Source of the DNA: an uncultured Coprococcus sp.
Lineage (GTDB): Bacteria; Bacillota; Clostridia; Lachnospirales; Lachnospiraceae
NCBI GenBank assembly: GCA_934277375.1
Contig: CAKQTZ010000002.1
Location: 248,001-312,000 of the forward strand
Direction: 5' to 3'
DNA length: 64,000 bases
The notes beneath the pieces were generated by a model. That model made no database searches. It saw nothing but the letters and a program-made list of their open reading frames with translations, and was not told the DNA's origin. Numbering within the stretch: the first letter of the stretch is position 1; each line of letters opens with the position of its first letter. The position numbers were made by a program, and so were the translations under genes. This document shows positions 35,411 to 43,241 of this stretch, in pieces.

Positions 35411-36319
35411 ATGACGTTTAGCGGTAATTTGATCAATATGGCAGCTGATCCGACTACGGAGAATGTGGTGACGGATGCTGTGAAGGAGGCCACGGATCAG
35501 GTGGGCATCATAGGACAGTATATCCAGAAGCTTACAGACTGGTGTATGTCAAAACTTGGCAGTATAGTCGTGGCTGTCATATTTATGGCTGTCTGTTTCA
35601 AGCTGGTGAAGCTTCTGCTGAGAATACTTAGAAAGAGCTTTGAGAGATCAAAGCTGGATCCAAGTGTCGCGGGATTTTTCATATCTGCGGTCAAGATTGT
35701 TCTGAATGTGTTGATCGTGCTCACTGCGGCTAGTATTGTGGGATTTCAGATCACTTCATTTATAACTATACTAGGCACAGCGGGGGTTACCCTCGGACTT
35801 GCACTTCAGGGAAGTCTGTCAAATCTTGCGGGTGGACTTCTTATACTCATACTGAAGCCGTTCAGGGTTGGTGATTATATAGTGGAGAACAATACTCACT
35901 GCGAGGGAACGGTCGTGTCCATAGATATATTCTACACAAGACTTATAACCCTGGATAACAAATCAGTCGTCATACCGAATGGCAACATATCCAACACATC
36001 ACTTGTAAATGTGACTGAGCATGATATGAGAAGGGTGGATATACCATTTTCTGTTGTGTATGATTCTGATTTGGAGAAGGTCAAAAGGGTTACCATTGAG
36101 ACAATCAAGAATGTGGATGGTTTTCTTCCGGATGAGCAGGTTCTGTTCTATATAGATGAATTCGCAGACAGTGGAATTAATATGTATGTGAAGTTTTATG
36201 CGACGATAGAGAAGTTCTTTGATGCCAAGTGGGATGCCATGTGGAAGCTGAAGAAGGCATTTGACGAGAATGGAATAGAGATCCCGTTCAATCAGGTGGA
36301 TGTACACATGAGACAATAG
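35411..36319 (+). CDS. Small-conductance mechanosensitive channel (MscS family)
   Basis: A 302-residue inner-membrane channel that opens on membrane tension during hypo-osmotic shock. Three hydrophobic segments (near residues 50, 90 and 115) are followed by the Gly/Ala-rich pore helix TAGVTLGLALQGSLSNLAGGLLILILKPF, split here as GTAGVTLGLALQGSLSNLAG and GLLILILKPF, then the beta domain with VGDYI and VIPNGNISNTSLVN, as in MscS. The ATG at 35411 is 9 bases after AGGAG; the ATG at 35402 directly abuts the ribosome site. Fifty-two bases after the GlgB-like gene, the last of this group. Confidence 0.92.
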   Translation: MTFSGNLINMAADPTTENVVTDAVKEATDQVGIIGQYIQKLTDWCMSKLGSIVVAVIFMAVCFKLVKLLLRILRKSFERSKLDPSVAGFFISAVKIVLNVLIVLTAASIVGFQITSFITILGTAGVTLGLALQGSLSNLAGGLLILILKPFRVGDYIVENNTHCEGTVVSIDIFYTRLITLDNKSVVIPNGNISNTSLVNVTEHDMRRVDIPFSVVYDSDLEKVKRVTIETIKNVDGFLPDEQVLFYIDEFADSGINMYVKFYATIEKFFDAKWDAMWKLKKAFDENGIEIPFNQVDVHMRQ

Positions 36320-36349
36320 TTCATTAACACACATAAAATGCTTGATTTC

Positions 36350-36378
36350 TTGCAAAAATAGAGGCAATCGAGTATAAT
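36350..36378 (+). promoter_or_regulatory. Strong promoter before the G3E GTPase pair
   Basis: TTGCAA (36350-36355), exactly 17 bases, consensus TATAAT (36373-36378). It gives a leader of about 125 bases before the start codon at 36510. Confidence 0.75.
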
Positions 36379-36397
36379 CATGTGAATGTAGATATCA

Positions 36398-36480
36398 AAG
36401 ACCGTGTATCATAGGCCGTTATGTTTACCTGTGATGACATGGCACGTCACCGCGTGCCTCGTTATGTTATATATGGTCTT
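36398..36480 (+). ncRNA. Structured 5' leader of the G3E GTPase operon (candidate)
   Basis: An outer stem AAGACC (36398-36403)/GGTCTT (36475-36480) closes a region that contains a GC-rich hairpin GGCACG-TCACCG-CGTGCC (36441-36458) and a possible third arm around 36410-36440. The outer stem ends 29 bases before the start codon and no T-run follows it. It does not match the riboswitch consensus sequences I know, including NiCo and cobalamin. A metal-responsive role is inferred only from the downstream genes. Confidence 0.4.
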
Positions 36481-36509
36481 AATATAAATTTGTTTAAGGA
36501 GTGATTGAT

Positions 36510-37652
36510 ATGACAAAGATTGATATTATCTCAGGCTTTCTTGGAGCCGGCAAGACAACGTTGATCAAGAAACTTATTGAGCAGGCATTTAAGGGCGAGA
36601 AGCTGGTCCTCATAGAGAACGAGTTCGGTGAGATAGGAATCGATGGCGGTTTCCTGAAGGATGCCGGAGTTCAGATCACAGAGATGAACTCAGGTTGTAT
36701 CTGTTGTTCACTGGTCGGAGATTTTGGTACTGCACTTAAGCAGGTTATCACAGATTACACACCTGACAGGATCATCATTGAGCCATCAGGAGTTGGTAAG
36801 CTGTCTGATGTTATCAAGGCGGTAAAGGATGTATCTGGCAACCTTGATGTTGAGCTTGACAGCTATACAACAGTTGCCGATGTATCAAAGGTTAAGATCT
36901 ATATGAAGAACTTTGGTGAGTTCTTCAACAATCAGATTGAGAGCGCAAACACTATCATCCTGAGCAGAACACAGACAACTACACAGGATAAGATCGAGAA
37001 GGCTGTAGCCATGATCAGAGAGAAGAACGATCATGCAACAATCATCACAACCCCATGGGATGAGATCGATGGAGCGGCTATCAGAGAGGCTATGCAGAAC
37101 TACAAGTCTCTTGAGGAGACTATGATGGATGAGGCAAAGAAGGGACATGATCACGATCACGGCGATGAGTGCACATGTGGCTGCCACGACCATGACCATC
37201 ATCACGATCATGATGACGAGCATGAGCATCATCATCACGACCATGATGAGCATGAGCACCATCACGATCATGATGAGCATGAGCACCATCATGACCATGA
37301 CCACGAGCATCATCATGATCACGGCGATGAGTGTACATGTGGCTGCCATGACCATGATCATCACCATCATCATGCAGATGAGGTATTTACAAGCTGGGGC
37401 AAGGAGACACCTCATAAGTACAATGAGGACAAGCTCAGAGAGATCCTTGACACTCTGGCTGACACTGAGAAGTATGGCGTAATCCTCAGAGCTAAGGGTA
37501 TCGTGCCTGGCGATGCAGGTGAGTGGCTGTACTTTGATCTTGTACCAGGCGAGTTCGAGATCAGAAAGGGCAAGGCTGACATCACTGGTAAGCTTTGCGT
37601 AATAGGAAGCAAGCTTAAGGAGGACGACCTTGCACAGCTTTTTGAGGTTTAA
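36510..37652 (+). CDS. G3E GTPase (CobW/ZigA type) with long His-rich insert
   Basis: A 380-residue metal-chaperone-type GTPase. Walker A GFLGAGKTT (about residues 9-17), ENEFGEIGIDGG, the metal-binding Cys-X-Cys-Cys at residues 63-66 (SGCICCSL), IIEPSGVG, and a C-terminal CobW_C domain from about residue 291 (TSWGKETP). Between the GTPase and C-terminal domains lies a roughly 78-residue insert (about 212-290) made of His, Asp and Glu and bracketed by two identical ECTCGCHDHDH segments, so Cys clusters flank the His tract. This suggests zinc or nickel storage and delivery. The start is the ATG at 36510, nine bases after AAGGA; a GTG at 36501 is also in frame but lies too close to the site. 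It is 28 bases upstream of a second G3E protein and shares its promoter. Confidence 0.9.
   Translation: MTKIDIISGFLGAGKTTLIKKLIEQAFKGEKLVLIENEFGEIGIDGGFLKDAGVQITEMNSGCICCSLVGDFGTALKQVITDYTPDRIIIEPSGVGKLSDVIKAVKDVSGNLDVELDSYTTVADVSKVKIYMKNFGEFFNNQIESANTIILSRTQTTTQDKIEKAVAMIREKNDHATIITTPWDEIDGAAIREAMQNYKSLEETMMDEAKKGHDHDHGDECTCGCHDHDHHHDHDDEHEHHHHDHDEHEHHHDHDEHEHHHDHDHEHHHDHGDECTCGCHDHDHHHHHADEVFTSWGKETPHKYNEDKLREILDTLADTEKYGVILRAKGIVPGDAGEWLYFDLVPGEFEIRKGKADITGKLCVIGSKLKEDDLAQLFEV
37147..37380 (+). repeat. His/Asp/Glu-coding low-complexity tract
   Basis: About 230 bases of imperfect short repeats built from CATGA, CACGA and CATCA units inside the first G3E GTPase gene. The two ends carry a longer repeat encoding GDECTCGCHDHDH (about 37159-37200 and 37324-37365). 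The reverse frames are also open here because of base composition and are not genes. Confidence 0.85.
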
Positions 37653-37680
37653 GCAGGTTGTTCTATGATAAGGAGTTAAT

Positions 37681-38643
37681 ATGATGGGACGTCAGAACAA
37701 AGAGATACCTGTATATGTGTTCATGGGATTCCTTGAGAGCGGCAAGACAACATTTGCCAGGGAGACCCTGATGGACAGAGGCTTTACAGGTGGAGCCAAG
37801 ACACTTCTTCTCGTCTGCGAGGACGGTGAGGAGGAGTACGATCTTGAGGCTCTGAAGAAGGCTAATATATATACAGAGTTCATAGAGGAAGATCAGCTTA
37901 CTACAGATCATCTCCTTGACCTCCAGGACAAATACAATCCAGAGCAGGTCATGATCGAGTACAATGGTATGTGGAAGCTGGACAAGATATTTGAGATAAG
38001 AGTTCCAAAGGGATGGACAGTTGTCCAGGTTATCTCATTTGTGAATGCTGAGACATATGATGTATACTCACAGAACATGAAGGCAACCATGGTTGAACAG
38101 TTCAACAGTGCAGACATGGTCATCTTCAATAGATGTGATGAGAATTCCAAGATACCTGAGTGGAGAAGATCCATCAAGGCGGTGAACAGGAGAGCACAGA
38201 TCATCTTTGAGATGAAGGATGGTTCCATAGCACCTGAGACAAATGAGCCTGAGGATCTGCCATACGATGTGAGTGCGGATGTGATAGAGCTGCCGGATGA
38301 CGATTTCGGTATCTGGTATGTGGATGCATCAGACATGAAGGAGAGATATGATGGCAAGAAGATACACTTCAAGGCCATGGTATTCAGACCAAAGCAGTAT
38401 GGTAACAATGCATTTGTTCCTGGAAGATTTGCCATGACATGCTGTGTTGAGGATATCCAGTTTGTCGGATTCAAGTGCTACTATCAGGGAGCCAAGAATC
38501 TTGTGGACAGACAGTGGGTTGATGTCACTGCCAAGATTGGCTATGAGTATTATCCGGACTTTGAGGGTGAAGGACCTGTTCTCACAGCTGAGAAGGTTAC
38601 ACTCACAAGTGCGCCAAAGGAAGAAGTAGTATACTTCAGCTAA
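37681..38643 (+). CDS. G3E GTPase-like protein fused to a YcgQ/TIGR03943-like domain
   Basis: 320 residues. The N-terminal part is a G3E GTPase: Walker A GFLESGKTTF (about residues 16-25), MIEYNGMW in place of the usual EPSG, and NRCD (150-153) as the guanine-specificity motif. The Cys-X-Cys-Cys metal motif of CobW proteins is absent; the equivalent place reads LLLVCEDGEEEYD. From about residue 215 a different domain begins, with FKAMVFRP and GRFAMTCCVEDIQ (Cys254-Cys255), which recalls the C-terminal domain of YcgQ/TIGR03943 proteins that partner YcgR-type permeases in metal (zinc) regulons. So it seems to be a fusion of GTPase and metal-related domain acting with the upstream His-rich GTPase. 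Start at 37681 or 37684, both after AAGGAG. Confidence 0.7.
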   Translation: MMGRQNKEIPVYVFMGFLESGKTTFARETLMDRGFTGGAKTLLLVCEDGEEEYDLEALKKANIYTEFIEEDQLTTDHLLDLQDKYNPEQVMIEYNGMWKLDKIFEIRVPKGWTVVQVISFVNAETYDVYSQNMKATMVEQFNSADMVIFNRCDENSKIPEWRRSIKAVNRRAQIIFEMKDGSIAPETNEPEDLPYDVSADVIELPDDDFGIWYVDASDMKERYDGKKIHFKAMVFRPKQYGNNAFVPGRFAMTCCVEDIQFVGFKCYYQGAKNLVDRQWVDVTAKIGYEYYPDFEGEGPVLTAEKVTLTSAPKEEVVYFS

Positions 38644-38663
38644 ATCATGATATGAATATTGAT

Positions 38664-38713
38664 ATACCTCCTTTGCCAGGATGCATAGACATACGGTGAA
38701 GGAGGTATTTTTA
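38664..38713 (+). terminator. Terminator after the G3E pair
   Basis: ATACCTCCTT (38664-38673) pairs perfectly with AAGGAGGTAT (38699-38708), followed by TTTTTAT. Confidence 0.9.
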
Positions 38714-38732
38714 TGTGAATATGAGGGAATAT

Positions 38733-38782
38733 AACGTCTTACGAAAGTGTAAGTTGCGTTATTTGTCAGTTGAATTTATTAT
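38733..38782 (+). promoter_or_regulatory. Promoter with overlapping palindrome (ABC operon)
   Basis: Candidate -35 TTGCGT (38754-38759), 17 bases, TATTAT (38777-38782). Just upstream, and touching the -35, lies CTTAC (38738-38742)/GTAAG (38749-38753), extended by AACG and CGTT at the outer ends, a plausible operator for a dimeric regulator. Confidence 0.45.
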
Positions 38783-38824
38783 ATTCATAGTGTGTAAAAC
38801 ATTTCGGACTGGAAGGAATCATGT

Positions 38825-41251
38825 ATGAAGAAGGCAAAGTTTTTATACGGTGTGTTTATATTGCTCGTATTGTTTATAGCGATGAATATAAGGGTATTTG
38901 CAAAGACGAATACAGATGATTCATATGGACGGATTGAACAGAAGAAAGTGATAGATAACCCGGAGCTGGATGTCCAACTGGATTATGGAATTGATGGATA
39001 TGCTGTATATGACAGAGGAAGCGTGGTGAGGCTTTATATTTCAAGTGTATCTGATTTTGACGGTACGGTATCGGTACAGTCGTATTACTCATATCCAGGA
39101 GACTATGAAACACAGAATACCAGATATACGAAAACCATCAGTATATCGGCTGGGGATGAGACATCGGTTGAATTCGGCGTTGATACCCTTGGCAGCGGAA
39201 AGATCAAAGTGGATATATGTGGTACAGATGGAAAAGTTGTGTATTCAGAGGTGGATTCTCTCAGTATATACTCCGATGATATGACTGCAGTTGTGGCTGT
39301 ACTCAGTGATAACCAGGGCAGTTTGAGCTATATAGACGATATTAATATTGAGAACGCGTCGGATGACATAGATGTGAAGAAACTGAATGTGTCAAAGGAA
39401 GAAGTGCCAGACTCCCGTATCGGACTCGAGGCCGCAGAGTATATGCTTATAGACGATTTTGATACGGCGGCGTTGTCCGACAGTCAATATGATGCTATAA
39501 AGAACTGGGTATATGATGGAGGAATCCTTATACTCTCTCTTGGCGCTGATGGCGAAAGAGTTATGGGGAGATTTGATGATGGATTCCTTAACTGGAGCAT
39601 AGATGGAACAGACACGGGAGATATAACGTGCTATAACACAGATGGAACGGAGATAAGTGCTCTTAGTGATGTTGAGATAAGCCGGATAACCGTTGATGGT
39701 GGAGAGATCGCCAGCGATATGTGTGACGGCGCGGATATATACAGCAGAAATATTGGCTATGGCAAGATCATCGTATTGCCATATTCGTTGAATGTACAGA
39801 TAATCAATACGGACGTATCCAAGAGCATCACAAAGGCTGTATTGCAGTTTGGATATACGAAGCAGGTTAATCATTTTGTACAGAGGGATTATTATGATGG
39901 AAATACATATGGAATAGATTCTGCCATTGATCAGAATAAAAAGGATACCCCATCTCCATTGGTGATAATGATAATACTTATTGTGTATATAGTTATCTGT
40001 GGACCTGTGATGTATATTGTCTTGAAGAAAAGAAGAAAACAGGAGTTGATATGGCTGACGGTGCCTGCGTGTGCATTGCTCGGAACTTTTGCAATATATC
40101 TTGTGGGACTTAAATACAGGGTTGAAAAGCCTATCGACTTATCATTTTCAGCTACAGATATATCAGGAGATACAAAGCGGGATGATATATATTCCTACGT
40201 GATAGGGTCAAAAGCTGGTGCCTATGACCTTAAGGTGAAGAATGAATACAACAATGTAGAATTTGAAAATGCGTATACGAATATAGCATATGACAGGAGT
40301 AGTAGTTCGCCTGTACTAGAGAAATCGGAAACCGCTGATGGCGTGAATGTTAAATATAACAGCGATATACCATTTGGCAATGTTTGTCTGACTGCCAGTG
40401 AGATATCTGAGAATGATATAGGACATCTAGATTCATCATTAAAGCTTTACACAGATGGGTTTGAGGGGAATATTACGAATAATACGTCTTATGATATAAA
40501 AGATTTTGTTGTCATGTCTGAAGGATATTTTTACTGTGCAGATATGCTGGCTGCAGGAGCTACAGTAAGTATAGACAGGAAAGATAATATAAAACTTAAA
40601 CCTGGAGTCAGGTATTACAGTATGGGTACATATTATACTGACAGATATGGTAAGGATTATGAAGAAGACGATGATTTGTCTCCGATCATATCCAGAAACT
40701 ATTATATGATGCTCAGAAAATCCGGAGAAAATGTATATAACTCCAGTCAGGGAGTTGTGGCAATGTGGGGATCTGTTGACGGAGCTGAAAGTGTTATATC
40801 CGGTGAGGATACGGAAAATTATAACAATAGTGTTATATATTCCATAGGTTGTCAGAAGTATGAGGATGTGGACGGTGCGTACTATGACAGTATATATGAC
40901 CTTGTGAGCAATGTATCGGGACAGTCAGATTATGATGCAGACGACCTTATGATGTATTCAGATGAAGTGGAAATGACCATTAAATTTGAGGAGAAGGACA
41001 ATGTAAGGCAGCTCATGTGTGACACGGATCAGTCTGATTCGAAATCCAGAATAGTGGTAAAGGCATTTAATAATGAAACAGGACAATATGATACCATATT
41101 TAATAACGGAAGAATTGTTTTGAATGGCAGGGAACTTGACAAATATCTGGTTGACAATACCATTGTCATGAGATTTATAGCGCCTCAGCAGGGAGAGTAC
41201 TATACAGAGAATTATCTCCCTCATATCAGTGCAATAGGAGGTAACAGATAA
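38825..41251 (+). CDS. Membrane-anchored exported protein of an ABC system
   Basis: 808 residues, not assigned to a named family. A signal-anchor (about residues 5-26, hydrophobic after KKAKF) leads to an extracellular domain of about 350 residues; two adjacent membrane spans (about 378-400 and 409-430, separated by a basic KKRRKQ turn) precede a second extracytoplasmic domain of about 375 residues rich in Tyr, Asp and Ser. The second gene of the operon starts on its stop codon (the A of TAATG is shared) and encodes an ABC ATPase, followed by a permease; this resembles gldA/gldF/gldG-type sets in which a large extracytoplasmic protein works with an ABC-2 exporter. Substrate unknown. The ATG at 38825 follows GGAAGGAATC. 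Confidence 0.6.
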   Translation: MKKAKFLYGVFILLVLFIAMNIRVFAKTNTDDSYGRIEQKKVIDNPELDVQLDYGIDGYAVYDRGSVVRLYISSVSDFDGTVSVQSYYSYPGDYETQNTRYTKTISISAGDETSVEFGVDTLGSGKIKVDICGTDGKVVYSEVDSLSIYSDDMTAVVAVLSDNQGSLSYIDDINIENASDDIDVKKLNVSKEEVPDSRIGLEAAEYMLIDDFDTAALSDSQYDAIKNWVYDGGILILSLGADGERVMGRFDDGFLNWSIDGTDTGDITCYNTDGTEISALSDVEISRITVDGGEIASDMCDGADIYSRNIGYGKIIVLPYSLNVQIINTDVSKSITKAVLQFGYTKQVNHFVQRDYYDGNTYGIDSAIDQNKKDTPSPLVIMIILIVYIVICGPVMYIVLKKRRKQELIWLTVPACALLGTFAIYLVGLKYRVEKPIDLSFSATDISGDTKRDDIYSYVIGSKAGAYDLKVKNEYNNVEFENAYTNIAYDRSSSSPVLEKSETADGVNVKYNSDIPFGNVCLTASEISENDIGHLDSSLKLYTDGFEGNITNNTSYDIKDFVVMSEGYFYCADMLAAGATVSIDRKDNIKLKPGVRYYSMGTYYTDRYGKDYEEDDDLSPIISRNYYMMLRKSGENVYNSSQGVVAMWGSVDGAESVISGEDTENYNNSVIYSIGCQKYEDVDGAYYDSIYDLVSNVSGQSDYDADDLMMYSDEVEMTIKFEEKDNVRQLMCDTDQSDSKSRIVVKAFNNETGQYDTIFNNGRIVLNGRELDKYLVDNTIVMRFIAPQQGEYYTENYLPHISAIGGNR

Positions 41252-42201
41252 TGGTAGATATTCAGGAATTGACAAAACGATATGGCAGATTTGTAGCCCT
41301 TGACCATGTGAACCTTCATATAGATAAAGGCGAGATATTTGGATTTGTTGGTCCAAATGGTGCCGGTAAGACAACAACTATGAGGATTATGTGCGGATTG
41401 TTGAGAGCTACGTCCGGTCAGGTCATGATAGATGGTGTGGATGCGTTCAAGAACCCCATGGAAGTGAAAAGAAAGATAGGATACGTGCCGGATTTCTTTG
41501 GTGTGTATGATAATCTTAAGGTAATGGAATACATGGAATTCTATGGCTCTATGTATGGAATACGGAAACGTGATATTGACAATATTTCTGAGAATCTGCT
41601 AGAACTGGTTGGCTTGTCTGATAAAAAGTCGGAATTTGTGGATAGTTTATCCAGAGGTATGAAACAGAGGTTGTGCGTTGCAAGGGCTATGATCCATGAT
41701 CCTGAGCTTTTGATCCTGGATGAGCCGAATTCAGGTCTTGATCCAAGATCAAGGTGTGAGATGAAGGAGATCCTTAAAGATCTGAGAAGTCTGGGAAAAA
41801 CTATAGTAATAAGCTCACATATACTGCCGGAACTTGCGGAGCTATGTACGAGTATAGGAGTGCTTGATCATGGAAGAATTGTTGCATGTGGAAAAGTAGA
41901 TGAGATTATGGCACATGGCAATTCCATGCCGCCGGTAAGGATAAAAGGATATATGCTTGGCATGAATACAGAGGATTCTGCTGAAAAGATATCAGTTATA
42001 GTAAAAGAGAGGTTTACCATAGATAAGATATCAATTGTCGATGATGAGATAGTAGTATATTATACCGGCAACAAGGAGACAGATTCTGAGCTCCTGAGGA
42101 GCCTTGTGGACAATGGGGTACATGTACATCAGTTTGTGAGAGACAGAGAAAATCTGGAATCGCTCTTCCTTGAGATTACGGGAGGTGATGGTGTTGAGTA
42201 G
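41251..42201 (+). CDS. ABC transporter ATP-binding protein (NatA/GldA type)
   Basis: 316 residues with all nucleotide-binding motifs: Walker A GPNGAGKTT, Q-loop region VPDFFGVYDNL, signature LSRGMKQRL, Walker B LLILDEP with Glu, D-loop SGLD, and the switch His in VISSHILPEL. The C-terminal 80 residues form the accessory domain usual in ABC-2 exporters. It starts on the stop of the previous gene and overlaps the permease start, so the three are translationally coupled. Confidence 0.93.
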   Translation: MVDIQELTKRYGRFVALDHVNLHIDKGEIFGFVGPNGAGKTTTMRIMCGLLRATSGQVMIDGVDAFKNPMEVKRKIGYVPDFFGVYDNLKVMEYMEFYGSMYGIRKRDIDNISENLLELVGLSDKKSEFVDSLSRGMKQRLCVARAMIHDPELLILDEPNSGLDPRSRCEMKEILKDLRSLGKTIVISSHILPELAELCTSIGVLDHGRIVACGKVDEIMAHGNSMPPVRIKGYMLGMNTEDSAEKISVIVKERFTIDKISIVDDEIVVYYTGNKETDSELLRSLVDNGVHVHQFVRDRENLESLFLEITGGDGVE

Positions 42202-43075
42202 CAGATCATTTATAAATCCTATACTAAAAAGGGATATTCTGGTTAATTCCAGAAACGCCAGGATGATGGTTGCCATCACTCTTATAAATATTCTGTTTGC
42301 AGTCATTGCGGGAGTGCTGTTTGCAACTAACAGGGATGCTTCATACCAGACATATTATTCAAATGTTGCCGGAATATTTCCCATATTGGCGATGAGCGAG
42401 ATAGAGATAATCGCACTGGTAATACCTATACTTACATCTACATCAATATCAGGAGAACGTGAGAGACAGACTTTGGAGGTTATGCTCACAACGCCGGTCA
42501 AACATGGAACGATAGTTCTGGGGAAGCTTATGTCTGCGATGGTTACGACTTTCATGTATGTGATAGCAACTCTGCCATTCATAGCAGTGGCATTTACCGT
42601 AGGTGGACTAGATTGGAAGCTGCTGTTTCAGTATCTTGGTATAATTGTTTATCTTGATATTTATATAGGAAGTATTGGCATATTTTTTTCGTGCATCAAG
42701 AGGACATCTGTGTCGGCGGCCATATCAGCCATAGTCACTGTGGTTGCTGTGGTACTTATAACATATGCAGCGGGTAAAGTGTGTGATTCCATGATGTATA
42801 CGGTTAACATCAATTCGAGCAGTTATGGGGTATATACAGCGGCAAAGATGACGTGTTATGCAATAAATCCAGTCATGTGGATAGCGGATATGATAATCAG
42901 GCTTATGGGGGATGCCCCCGATGTGAGTGTGATTTCAAATTATGGCGATTACACTGCATTTGTCATGGAACATAAATGTGCAATATCGGTATGCATTAAT
43001 CTATGTATGGCGTTTATTATGCTTAGGATAGCATCTGTGAAGCTGATAAAAGGCAGTAGAAGGAATAAAGGATAA
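42188..43075 (+). CDS. ABC-2 type permease
   Basis: About 295 residues with six hydrophobic segments and the ABC-2 cytoplasmic motif SISGERERQTLEVMLTTPV (near residue 85), which contacts the ATPase. It pairs with the upstream ATP-binding protein. The start is not settled: GGAGG at 42181-42185 is followed by ATG (42188), GTG (42191) and TTG (42194) in frame, with spacing best for the TTG. I list the ATG; the difference is two residues. A structured terminator follows. Confidence 0.88.
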   Translation: MVLSSRSFINPILKRDILVNSRNARMMVAITLINILFAVIAGVLFATNRDASYQTYYSNVAGIFPILAMSEIEIIALVIPILTSTSISGERERQTLEVMLTTPVKHGTIVLGKLMSAMVTTFMYVIATLPFIAVAFTVGGLDWKLLFQYLGIIVYLDIYIGSIGIFFSCIKRTSVSAAISAIVTVVAVVLITYAAGKVCDSMMYTVNINSSSYGVYTAAKMTCYAINPVMWIADMIIRLMGDAPDVSVISNYGDYTAFVMEHKCAISVCINLCMAFIMLRIASVKLIKGSRRNKG

Positions 43076-43093
43076 TATTATATTATTTACAGT

Positions 43094-43167
43094 AAAGAGG
43101 ATACTCTGGAGGTAAAGTATACAAAATGTCGTTTGACTTGTGGCTTTACATAGCGTATCCTCTTTTG
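43094..43167 (+). terminator. Terminator after the ABC operon
   Basis: Long hairpin: AAAGAGGATAC (43094-43104) with GTATCCTCTTT (43155-43165), and an inner GTAAAG/CTTTAC stem; a short T run follows. Confidence 0.8.
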
Positions 43168-43241
43168 TATATAAAGCTTATATATGAATCGGATAGTGCT
43201 AGTGGAGAGGCTGCTCAGGAGAGCAGAAAGGAGCACAGATT

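Noticed and set aside
36398..36480. NiCo or cobalamin riboswitch
   Set aside because: The conserved sequence blocks of both classes are absent; only generic stems are seen, so it is listed as an unassigned leader.
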